This document shows positions 32,584 to 38,670 of a DNA stretch of 38,670 nt, in pieces. Under the pieces are notes generated by a model. The model was given only the letters and a program-made list of their open reading frames with translations, made no database searches and had not been told where the DNA came from. Position numbers and translations under genes: made by a program. The stretch spans positions 1 through 38,670 of the forward strand of contig JAHFNN010000008.1 in NCBI GenBank assembly GCA_023267315.1, written 5' to 3'. Positions within the stretch are counted from its first letter, which is position 1. The number at the start of each line of letters is the position of its first letter. This DNA is from Candidatus Nomurabacteria bacterium. Lineage in GTDB: Bacteria > Patescibacteriota > Minisyncoccia > Phycocordibacterales > UBA9973.

Positions 32584-34968
32584 ATGGCTAAGGAAAAAAC
32601 CTCAAAAAATAAGCGATTAGTCTTGCTTGATTCTCACGCAATTATTCATCGGGCGTACCATGCCTTGCCGGACTTCATGTCTTCCAAAGGCGAGCCCACA
32701 GGGGCACTCTATGGCCTTTCAACGATGCTCATGAAGATTATTACCGATCTGAAGCCAGATTACATTGTGGCCTGTTATGATCTTCCACAGAAGACCTTTC
32801 GGCATGAGACATATGAAGGGTATAAAGCGGGTCGTGTAAAAGCTGACCCTGCGTTAGTGACTCAACTACAAACATCTCGCAAAATATTTGAAGTTTTTAA
32901 TATTCCGATTTATGACGCTCCTGGATTTGAAGCCGACGATATTTTGGGTACCATCGTTTCCAAGCTTTCAAAAGATAAAAGTACCGATATTGTCATTGCC
33001 TCAGGTGATATGGATACGCTCCAGCTTGTTGATAATAAGAAAGTCCAAGTATTCACATTAAAAAAAGGATTGAATGATACTGTCACATATGATGAAGAGG
33101 CTGTAGTTGCGCGGTTTGGTTTCAAGCCAGAATTTTTACCAGACTACAAAGGGCTTCGTGGGGATCCATCTGATAACATTATTGGCATCAAAGGTATTGG
33201 AGAAAAAACAGCAAGCATTTTAATTACAGAATTTGGTACGATCGAAAATTTATACAAAGCACTCAAGAAAGACAAAACACAATTTAAAAAATTGGGTATC
33301 ACTGATCGTATTGTGGGGCTTTTGGAGGAAGGGGAAGAGGAGGCACTCTTTTCAAAAACTCTAGCAACGATTCGTCGTGATGCGCCCATTGATTTTGTAT
33401 TACCCTCGAAAGAATTTCTTGAGAGTTTGGATATTAATAAAATTGAAACGCTTTTTACGGAATTAGAATTTCGAAGTTTGGGTGGCCGCCTCCGTGCGCT
33501 TCTCGGGAATAACACTACGGCAGCTATCCCTGAAATTCCTCATGAGAAAAATGATCCAATGGAGGTTAAGAAATTAGCGCTTGGTCTTTCAGTATTGAAT
33601 TCTGAAATGAGCAATCCGACAGAAGAAGACATTATTCATTTTGGCGGATCAAAGACTTTTGAAGAAGCGAAGAAAAAAATACTTGCGGAAATCAAAGAAA
33701 AAAATCTCTCATATGTGTATGAAGATATCGAGCTCGCAATATTGCCTATCATAGAATCAATGCAAAACTATGGAGTAAAAGTTGATGTTGCGTATTTAAA
33801 GAAACTCTCAACAGATTACCATCGAGAGCTTTCACTACTTGAGAAAAAAATATGGGATTTTGCTGGTAGGGAATTTAACGTTAATTCACCAAAACAATTG
33901 GGCGAGATCCTATTTGATGAAATGAAACTTTTGCCTGAAACCGGTACTCGAATGAAAAAGACAGCAGGTGGCGCACGGAGCACCAAAGAAAGCGAACTTG
34001 AGAAATTGCGCGGAGCACATCCGATTGTTGATGAACTCTTTAAGTATCGAGAACTGCAAAAACTGCTTTCGACGTATATAGATACTCTGCCAGAGCTCGT
34101 TGATGAGCATGGCCGAATCCATGCGAAGTTCAATCAGATTGGTGCGGCAACAGGACGATTTTCTTCACAAGATCCAAACCTCCAAAATATTCCAATTAAA
34201 AGTGAACTCGGTAAGAAAATTCGAGATGCTTTTGTGGCAGAAAAAGGATATAAACTTATCTCGTTTGATTACTCGCAAATCGAATTACGTGTTGCGGCGC
34301 TCATGTCTGGTGATGAATATTTGATTCGAGTGTTTGAAGAAGGGAAGGACGTGCACTCAGCCGTTGCTTCAAGAGTCTTTGGTGTGCCAGAGGACAAGGT
34401 GACACATGAAATGCGACGTCGTGCGAAAGTGATCAATTTCGGTATTCTCTATGGTATGGGCGTGACAGCGCTCCAACAAAATCTTGGTACAAATCGAAAA
34501 GAGGCTCAAGAGTTCTATGATAATTATTTTATACAATTTCCATCTATCTCCGGGTATCTTGAGGGGGAAATTGCCTTTGCTAAAAAACATGGCTACACGG
34601 AAACGCTTTTTGGCCGTCGCAGGTACTTCCCTGGGCTTCGCTCACCACTGCCATATATCCGTGCGATGGCTGAGCGCATGGCCATCAATGCGCCACTACA
34701 GGGTACCGCAGCTGATTGTATCAAGATTGCCATCCGTGAAGCTGATCAGGCTCTTCGCAATGAGCGCTTAATCGATAAGGCTCACCTGATTCTTCAGGTT
34801 CATGATGAATTGGTTTTTGAAGTCGAGGAATCTGTATTGCCACAGGTGTCGGTATTAGTTGAAAATGTAATGAAAAATGTCCTTCCTCGTGAATTTTTGA
34901 AAAACAAAAAACCAGTTCCGCTTGAGGTGCATGTGTCAGCGGGGGATAACTGGGGTGAATTAAAATAG
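32584..34968 (+). CDS. polA: DNA polymerase I without a proofreading domain
   Basis: The 794-residue enzyme has the 5'-3' exonuclease (FEN) domain (about 10-310; LLDSHAIIHRAYHALP, GFEADDILGT, ASGDMDTLQL and GDPSDNIIGIKGIGEKTA with its metal-binding acids). The polymerase domain (about 385-794) has motif A ISFDYSQIELRV (near 559), the O-helix RRAKVINFGILYG (near 611, with the usual Phe) and motif C QVHDELVFEV (near 737). Only about 75 residues lie between the two parts, so the 3'-5' exonuclease fold (about 190 residues in E. coli) cannot be present. The enzyme should fill gaps and remove RNA primers but not proofread. Its promoter is leaderless by spacing. Confidence 0.96.
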   Translation: MAKEKTSKNKRLVLLDSHAIIHRAYHALPDFMSSKGEPTGALYGLSTMLMKIITDLKPDYIVACYDLPQKTFRHETYEGYKAGRVKADPALVTQLQTSRKIFEVFNIPIYDAPGFEADDILGTIVSKLSKDKSTDIVIASGDMDTLQLVDNKKVQVFTLKKGLNDTVTYDEEAVVARFGFKPEFLPDYKGLRGDPSDNIIGIKGIGEKTASILITEFGTIENLYKALKKDKTQFKKLGITDRIVGLLEEGEEEALFSKTLATIRRDAPIDFVLPSKEFLESLDINKIETLFTELEFRSLGGRLRALLGNNTTAAIPEIPHEKNDPMEVKKLALGLSVLNSEMSNPTEEDIIHFGGSKTFEEAKKKILAEIKEKNLSYVYEDIELAILPIIESMQNYGVKVDVAYLKKLSTDYHRELSLLEKKIWDFAGREFNVNSPKQLGEILFDEMKLLPETGTRMKKTAGGARSTKESELEKLRGAHPIVDELFKYRELQKLLSTYIDTLPELVDEHGRIHAKFNQIGAATGRFSSQDPNLQNIPIKSELGKKIRDAFVAEKGYKLISFDYSQIELRVAALMSGDEYLIRVFEEGKDVHSAVASRVFGVPEDKVTHEMRRRAKVINFGILYGMGVTALQQNLGTNRKEAQEFYDNYFIQFPSISGYLEGEIAFAKKHGYTETLFGRRRYFPGLRSPLPYIRAMAERMAINAPLQGTAADCIKIAIREADQALRNERLIDKAHLILQVHDELVFEVEESVLPQVSVLVENVMKNVLPREFLKNKKPVPLEVHVSAGDNWGELK

Positions 34969-34990
34969 TTGCTTTTGTTAGCTAAATGCA

Positions 34991-34996
34991 TACAAT
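34991..34996 (+). promoter_or_regulatory. -10 box of a leaderless promoter
   Basis: TACAAT ends 7 nt before ATG 35004. It overlaps the region after the in-frame ATG at 34986, which is therefore unlikely to be used. Confidence 0.5.
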
Positions 34997-35003
34997 AAAA
35001 AAC

Positions 35004-35513
35004 ATGGAACAAACTAATCCTACGGACGGACAAAAAACACATACTAAATTCGATGACTTCAGAGTGCATCACGTACTCGCATATTCTTATAGTGTGTATT
35101 TCACAGCGCTTATTGTAGGGCTCCTTGCTGATATGGTAATTAAGGTGCCACATGGAATACCGTTCTCACCATTTGTTGGATTCATCTTCCTTCTTTTGGG
35201 AACTGTATTTGTCGTCTGGGCTCAGAGCACTTCACAAAAAACACACAAACCACGAACACAGGAATCAACACTTTCAATGAGTCAGTTTGCGCAAGGTCCA
35301 TATGTGATCTCGCGCAGTCCAACACATGTCGGATTATTTTTTCTTCTTTTTGGGTTAGGACTCCTTATGAATTCTCTCATTATTTTATTGGTTGCAATAC
35401 TTGCACTCTTTTTGACACGATTTATTTTTATTACAAAAGAAGAAAAGCTATTGGAAGAAAAATACGGGCAACACTATTTGGAATATAAAAATTCTAAAAA
35501 GTTCTGGCTCTAA
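35004..35513 (+). CDS. ICMT/PEMT-like membrane methyltransferase
   Basis: The 169-residue protein has four hydrophobic segments (about 30-48, 58-75, 110-128 and 128-145). It also has the signature of the isoprenylcysteine carboxyl methyltransferase / phospholipid methyltransferase superfamily: GPYVISRSPTHVGLF (about 99-113), where the usual form is GPY-x-x-x-R-x-P-x-Y-x-G, and near the C-terminus KEEKLLEEKYGQHYLEYK. The Tyr of R-x-P-x-Y is replaced by His here. The SAM-binding C-terminal elements are intact. The substrate is unknown: no prenylated protein or phospholipid pathway lies nearby. Confidence 0.8.
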   Translation: MEQTNPTDGQKTHTKFDDFRVHHVLAYSYSVYFTALIVGLLADMVIKVPHGIPFSPFVGFIFLLLGTVFVVWAQSTSQKTHKPRTQESTLSMSQFAQGPYVISRSPTHVGLFFLLFGLGLLMNSLIILLVAILALFLTRFIFITKEEKLLEEKYGQHYLEYKNSKKFWL

Positions 35514-35534
35514 TATATGTAGCTCTATCCCTGT

Positions 35535-36254
35535 ATGCTTTATCTCATCTACGGTTCGGATCAACAAAAAAGAAAACAGCAGTACGAAAAAATTCTCAGT
35601 GATCTTTCGCGCACCATGAATACTGGTGCACCTCTTCGTATGGATGCATCATCGTTTGATCAGGCGGTCATAGAAGAGTATGCACGCGGAACTAAATTAT
35701 TTTCTGGAACCTCAGTTTTTATTATTGATGCGGTTATTAAGAACGAAGAAATTTTTTCATTTCTTTCTAAACTATTACCCGCATGTGTTGCTTCAGATTC
35801 AGCGTTCATATTTCTTGAAGAGAAGGTGAACAAAGACGTCATAGAAAAATTTAAGAAAGCGAAAGTGGTGATTCTTGAAGAAGCTGTCCAGAGGGCTGAT
35901 AAAAAAATGGCGTTCAATATTTTTACACTCGCTGATGCTTTTGGATCTCGTGATAAAAAAAATGCATGGGTCTTGTATGAACGAGCACAAATTGAAAATC
36001 TAAGCCCAGAAGAAATTCATGGTGTTTTATTTTGGCAAGTAAAAAATATTTTGATTGCAAAAAAAGATGGTAGTGCTGGCGGGGGAGGAATGAGCCCGTT
36101 CGCATATTCAAAAGCAAAAACGTTTGCGAAGAATTTTGAAGTGGATGAGCTTGAACGAATTTCAAAAAATCTTATCAGTATAAGTCACGAAGCACATCGG
36201 GGATTGCGCGACTTTGCGGTATCACTTGAAGAGCTTATTCTCACTGAGCTTTAA
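35535..36254 (+). CDS. holA: DNA polymerase III delta subunit-like protein (HolA)
   Basis: The 239-residue protein starts MLYLIYGSDQQKRKQQYEKIL, the AAA-like strand and helix of HolA in shortened form. Residues about 70-110 contain SAFIFLEEKVNKDVIEKFKKA. The C-terminal domain has GVLFWQVKNILIAKK, SPFAYSKAKTFAKNF and EELERISKNL-like helices ending in ISHEAHRGLRDFAVSLEELIL. This matches the clamp-loader collar helices of delta. It should open the beta clamp (dnaN, in this window) for loading. It is about 100 residues shorter than E. coli HolA. The first gene-like call is inference from pattern, but the C-terminal helices are quite characteristic. Confidence 0.75.
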   Translation: MLYLIYGSDQQKRKQQYEKILSDLSRTMNTGAPLRMDASSFDQAVIEEYARGTKLFSGTSVFIIDAVIKNEEIFSFLSKLLPACVASDSAFIFLEEKVNKDVIEKFKKAKVVILEEAVQRADKKMAFNIFTLADAFGSRDKKNAWVLYERAQIENLSPEEIHGVLFWQVKNILIAKKDGSAGGGGMSPFAYSKAKTFAKNFEVDELERISKNLISISHEAHRGLRDFAVSLEELILTEL

Positions 36255-36276
36255 ACTGAAAATAATAGGAAATAAA

Positions 36277-36329
36277 AAAGAGCCTTCGTTTCGGTGCGCA
36301 CACTGTGTGCAACAAAACGAAGGCTCTTT
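36277..36329. terminator. Long bidirectional terminator hairpin after holA
   Basis: AAAGAGCCTTCGTTT (36277-36291) and AAACGAAGGCTCTTT (36315-36329) pair over 15 bp; the loop contains a second stem GCACA/TGTGC. The - strand side is followed by TTTTTTATTT, the + strand side only by TTT. So it is a better terminator for - strand transcription coming from the right. Confidence 0.8.
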
Positions 36330-36390
36330 GACCTTGTAGAGAGGTACATTCCAAACACCATTGTTTGGATAAATAACAGAAGGAACGAAA

Positions 36391-36459
36391 TTAATAATTT
36401 TTTCGTATAAACTTTTTCGATGAATTTTGTGGCCCTAAGCGGGTCGCCTCAAAAAGCAT
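36391..36459 (-). CDS. Possible 22-residue basic peptide
   Basis: The ORF starts MLFEATRLGPQ and ends KKFIRKNY, with a basic second half. Its ATG lies about 15 nt after the predicted transcription start of the - strand promoter. There is no Shine-Dalgarno, as for most genes here. No family is recognised, and an ORF of this length can arise by chance. Confidence 0.25.
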   Translation of the reverse strand: MLFEATRLGPQNSSKKFIRKNY

Positions 36460-36480
36460 ATAACAATTATTCTGGTATGT

Positions 36481-36509
36481 ATTATAGTGCTATTCAATCA
36501 ATCTGTCGC
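36481..36509 (-). promoter_or_regulatory. Minus-strand promoter of the small transcript
   Basis: On the - strand GCGACA (4 of 6 bases of TTGACA), 17 nt, TATAAT (36486 to 36481). A perfect DnaA-box 9-mer, TGTGGATAA on the + strand, sits just upstream at 36518-36526. Confidence 0.5.
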
Positions 36510-36587
36510 GACTTTCGTGTGGATAACTTAATTATTTTCTGAAATAGCTTTCCTGTGTAAGGGTAAAATACGTATCAGTACATAAAC

Positions 36588-36612
36588 AAAAAAAGCACCT
36601 CAGTGCTTTTTT
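36588..36612. terminator. Terminator of tRNA-Lys
   Basis: A-run, AGCAC with GTGCT around CTCA, T-run. On the - strand it begins 4 nt after the tRNA 3' end. It also works in the other direction. Confidence 0.85.
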
Positions 36613-36616
36613 CTAG

Positions 36617-36689
36617 TCCGCCCGGCAGGAATCGAACCTGCGACCCTCTCCTTAAAAGGGAGCTGCTCTACCGACTGAGCTACGGGCGG
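36617..36689 (-). tRNA. tRNA-Lys(UUU)
   Basis: A 73-nt cloverleaf. The acceptor stem is CCGCCCG/CGGGCGG (perfect, starting with C1-G72), followed by D-arm GCTCAGTCGGTAGAGC, an anticodon loop CTTTTAA with anticodon TTT, and T-arm GCAGGTTCGATTCCTGC. The discriminator is A. The anticodon stem has one mismatch at 27-43 (G-A). CCA is not encoded. Transcription ends at the hairpin just downstream. Confidence 0.97.
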
Positions 36690-36765
36690 GAAATGTTTTG
36701 AAGAGACGTCCTCAAAATATGGTACACTCAAAAATACCATACTAAACCATAAAAATCAATTCTTT

Positions 36766-37242
36766 ATGAAACAGCGACAATCGATTCTTATTCTTGATAA
36801 TGTGCGGAGCGTCTACAATGTTGGCGCTATTTTTAGAACCGCTGAAGCTGCTGGTATTTCAAAAATATATCTCATCGGATACACACCGACACCAGTGGAT
36901 CGATTTGGTCGTGAACGTGGTGATGTTGCAAAAGCAGCGCTCGGCGCACAAAAAATGATTCAGTGGGAAAAGAAAGAAAAAAGTATTCCATTGATTCGCG
37001 CACTTCAGAAAGACGGATTTACGGTCATTGCAATCGAGCAAGATAAAAAATCTGTTGACTACAAAAAAGTAAAACCAAAATTAAAGACCGCGTTCATTTT
37101 AGGCAATGAAGTAAGCGGTCTTTCAAAAACAGTACTTGATGAGGTTGATGTAATTTCAGAAATTCCAATGCAGGGAAGAAAGGAATCTCTCAATGTTTCA
37201 GTTTCAACTGGAATTGCTATTTTTCGAATCTTGAATATTTAA
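36766..37242 (+). CDS. SpoU/TrmH-family RNA 2'-O-ribose methyltransferase
   Basis: The 158-residue SPOUT enzyme carries the three SpoU motifs. Motif 1 is ILDNVRSVYNVGAIFRTAEA (about 8-27, with N and R in place), motif 2 is AFILGNEVSGLS (about 108-119), and motif 3 is IPMQGRKESLNVSVSTGIA (about 132-150), which forms the SAM-binding knot. It methylates a ribose in tRNA or rRNA. There is no N-terminal L30e-like substrate domain, as in small TrmL/TrmH-like forms, so the target base cannot be told. A TGG-TACACT extended -10-like box near 36722 may drive it. Confidence 0.9.
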   Translation: MKQRQSILILDNVRSVYNVGAIFRTAEAAGISKIYLIGYTPTPVDRFGRERGDVAKAALGAQKMIQWEKKEKSIPLIRALQKDGFTVIAIEQDKKSVDYKKVKPKLKTAFILGNEVSGLSKTVLDEVDVISEIPMQGRKESLNVSVSTGIAIFRILNI

Positions 37243-37246
37243 TATT

Positions 37247-37810
37247 CTATTCAAATCGAATACTTCGAAACATTGTCACTGCGTCTATTTCTTGTTCACG
37301 AGTTAAATTAATTCCGGTGATGAGTAGTTTATTTCCGTTTGAAAGATTTGGAAAGTACACTCCAGTTGTTGTGCCATTTTTATCTCGTGGTACAACAATG
37401 ATGGCATTTTTCCCATCGATCGTTTCGTTGCGAACCATTGTGTGTGGATCAGTGCCATCACCTAATGTATTTGCAAATACTCCATATTGGAAAAATAAAT
37501 TTGTGGTGCCGTCAGTAAGCTGGCCGAGGTATAAGTTATTACTGAAAATTTTCACAAAATGCCACTCCAGCGGAATCATAATACTGAAATATTGTGTTTC
37601 TGTTTTTTTCCAATTTACTGGTGTTGGTGGTGTAGCGATTGTTCCATCCGGTCCATAAATTTCACCAGTATCGAGTGGTGCTGGTGGTTTGATAAATGGG
37701 CCACCGGTTCTTCCACTTTCTGCACCACCCATAAAAAACCAGATAAGCCAAATGACGGCGAGAATGCCGACGAGCCACTTAAAATGTCCTCCTGCTGTTG
37801 TTGGTCCCAT
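37247..37810 (-). CDS. Membrane-anchored hypothetical protein
   Basis: The 187-residue protein has one N-terminal transmembrane helix (about 11-28), a Gly/Pro-rich linker (about 30-65) and an outer domain of about 120 residues. The domain has TQYFSIMIPLEWHFVKIFSN-like strands (in parts), ending AVTMFRSIRFE. This pattern, a strand with P-x-x-W followed by an end motif FxSIxF, resembles small PsbP/DUF1795-like beta domains; that is a weak impression. The gene is convergent with the SpoU gene (4 nt apart) with no clear terminator. Function is unknown. Confidence 0.65.
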   Translation of the reverse strand: MGPTTAGGHFKWLVGILAVIWLIWFFMGGAESGRTGGPFIKPPAPLDTGEIYGPDGTIATPPTPVNWKKTETQYFSIMIPLEWHFVKIFSNNLYLGQLTDGTTNLFFQYGVFANTLGDGTDPHTMVRNETIDGKNAIIVVPRDKNGTTTGVYFPNLSNGNKLLITGINLTREQEIDAVTMFRSIRFE

Positions 37811-37875
37811 ACAATTTAAAAATAATTTTTAATAAATAAATTTTAATTTTGGCAGTGTTTTATACGCAATTATTT

Positions 37876-38670
37876 TTATAGTTTTTGATGCTCTGAACAA
37901 AAATGTGCACTGCGTCCGCCAACCATCTTTCGTAGTATAACACCCTTGCAGCCGGGCTTGCCACATACTTCTCCTGTTCTTCTGTATACGTTATGGTGGT
38001 GGTGAAATTCACCACGAACGCCGTGGATGTTGCGGTAATCACTTGTTGAGTCTCCACCGAAATCGATTCCTTTTGAGAGTGTCGCTTTCATGGCGTCAAA
38101 CATTGCATCAAATTTTATTAGAGAGATATTTTTCACGCGTTCTTCGGGGTGAATACCAGAAATCCAAAGAATCTCATCGGAATAGATATTCCCGACACCA
38201 GCAATAATACTCTGATCCATAAGCACCTGTTTTATTTTTCCGGTTGGTTTTTGAGAAAGTCGTTCCATCATCTTTTGTTTGGTGAAGAGTGGGTCGAGTG
38301 GCTCAGGACCCATACCTATGAGGTGTGTACTTTGAGCGAGTTCTTTTGTTGGTACGAGTGTTATCTTTCCAAATTTGCGTGAATCACAGAATACGAGGTG
38401 GCGTATTGAATCATTGAAGGGAAGTGCGGGGTCGTTTAATGTAAATACAACGTGGATGAACCGATTGAATGGATCACGCAATGCTTCGTTTTTTTCTTCG
38501 GTATGTGGTACCCATTTGTTTTTTGTTGCATCGTAATCATAGCGACCGAACAGTAAGTGTCCGGTCATTTTCATATGTATGAGAATCGTGACGTCTTTTT
38601 CGAGGTGGATCAAGATGTTTTTCCCTCGACGGCTCACGTCGAGGATTCGCTTACCTACAACCTTATCCTT
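37876..38670 (-). CDS. mutM: Formamidopyrimidine-DNA glycosylase, 5' end outside window
   Basis: The frame is open to the window edge, so the N-terminus, including the catalytic Pro-Glu, is missing; 264 codons are visible. Present are GKRILDVSRRGKNILI (with the conserved Lys of SRRGK), HMKMTGHLLFG, the DSRKFGKI loop, and the helix-two-turn-helix GVGNIYSDEILW with its conserved Asn. The C-terminal zinc finger has C-x4-C and then HFCSEHQ, so its ligands are C, C, C, H where most MutM proteins have four cysteines. It removes oxidised purines such as 8-oxoG and cuts the strand. An in-frame GTG at 38637 is not the start. Confidence 0.92.
   Translation of the reverse strand, partial: KDKVVGKRILDVSRRGKNILIHLEKDVTILIHMKMTGHLLFGRYDYDATKNKWVPHTEEKNEALRDPFNRFIHVVFTLNDPALPFNDSIRHLVFCDSRKFGKITLVPTKELAQSTHLIGMGPEPLDPLFTKQKMMERLSQKPTGKIKQVLMDQSIIAGVGNIYSDEILWISGIHPEERVKNISLIKFDAMFDAMKATLSKGIDFGGDSTSDYRNIHGVRGEFHHHHNVYRRTGEVCGKPGCKGVILRKMVGGRSAHFCSEHQKL

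Larger units (their letters stand above)
36275..36474 (-). ncRNA. Candidate 200-nt minus-strand transcript (small RNA or small mRNA)
   Basis: A - strand promoter (36481-36509) and the hairpin terminator at 36277-36329 bound a unit of about 200 nt. It contains a perfect hairpin, TCCAAACA-TGTTTGGA with a 4-nt loop, near 36352-36371, and a 22-codon ORF (36391-36459). Without comparison I cannot say whether the product is the RNA or the peptide. The rest of the 511-base gap between holA and the SpoU gene holds the tRNA-Lys gene and its terminator. Confidence 0.4.

Noticed and set aside
1..38670. CRISPR arrays, insertion sequences or prophage genes
   Set aside because: No spaced direct repeats, transposase, integrase or phage structural proteins were recognised; the only tandem repeats are coding.

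Overview
The window looks like a chromosomal replication-origin region of a Patescibacteria (CPR) bacterium, most likely of the Parcubacteria/Paceibacteria side. The reasons are: AT-rich DNA with compact genes; trimmed versions of universal proteins (a YebC of 179 residues, a Pol I without room for a proofreading domain, a short Pol III delta, a short KhpB); a type IV secretion-like cluster with PrgI and VirB4 next to the origin; and many genes without a Shine-Dalgarno sequence. The code is standard: dnaA ends in TGA, so UGA is not recoded as in Gracilibacteria/SR1. I saw no CRISPR array, insertion sequence or prophage.

Left (1-12517, + strand): a type IV secretion system-like (T4SS-like) cluster. 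A partial large protein is followed by a VirB6/TrbL-like polytopic protein with a long cytoplasmic tail, a protein with a duplicated helical domain, PrgI, a VirB4 divided over two genes, a secreted beta-rich protein, a VirB2-like pilin segment fused to an apparent M15-like zinc-binding domain, and a membrane-anchored protein that may be a beta-propeller. No relaxase and no VirD4 coupling protein lie in the window.

Centre-left (12532-17825): the classic origin. The block rpmH-rnpA-yidD-yidC-khpB runs leftward and dnaA-dnaN rightward. DnaA boxes and an AT-rich stretch lie between dnaA and dnaN (candidate oriC), with two weaker boxes upstream of dnaA. After dnaN come an 8-codon leader ORF and a probable DciA-like (DUF721) gene.

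Centre-right (17822-27110): a class A penicillin-binding protein, tyrS, a 55-residue acidic protein with no Lys or Arg, yebC-ruvC, a small lipoprotein, ruvB and a PilB/GspE ATPase. The 547-base gap between ruvB and pilB is not empty: it holds a folded inverted-repeat element, two promoters and a terminator-bounded candidate structured RNA with a roughly 27-bp closing helix.

Right (27195-38670): two surface-protein genes under canonical promoters (one with a disordered Gly/Asn/Gln-rich tail, one with four Cys-pair repeats and a C-terminal anchor), then tsaE, a small membrane protein, polA, an ICMT-like membrane methyltransferase, a HolA-like delta subunit, a possible small minus-strand transcript with a 22-codon ORF, tRNA-Lys(UUU), a SpoU methyltransferase, an anchored hypothetical protein and a 5'-truncated mutM.

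Two patterns run through the window. Six genes have a -10 box only 6-7 nt before the ATG, which predicts leaderless mRNAs. Several genes for exported proteins instead have a TTGAC(A/T)-17-TATA(A/C)T promoter and a real leader. Folded elements and terminators divide the T4SS-like cluster and the large intergenic gaps into separate transcription units.
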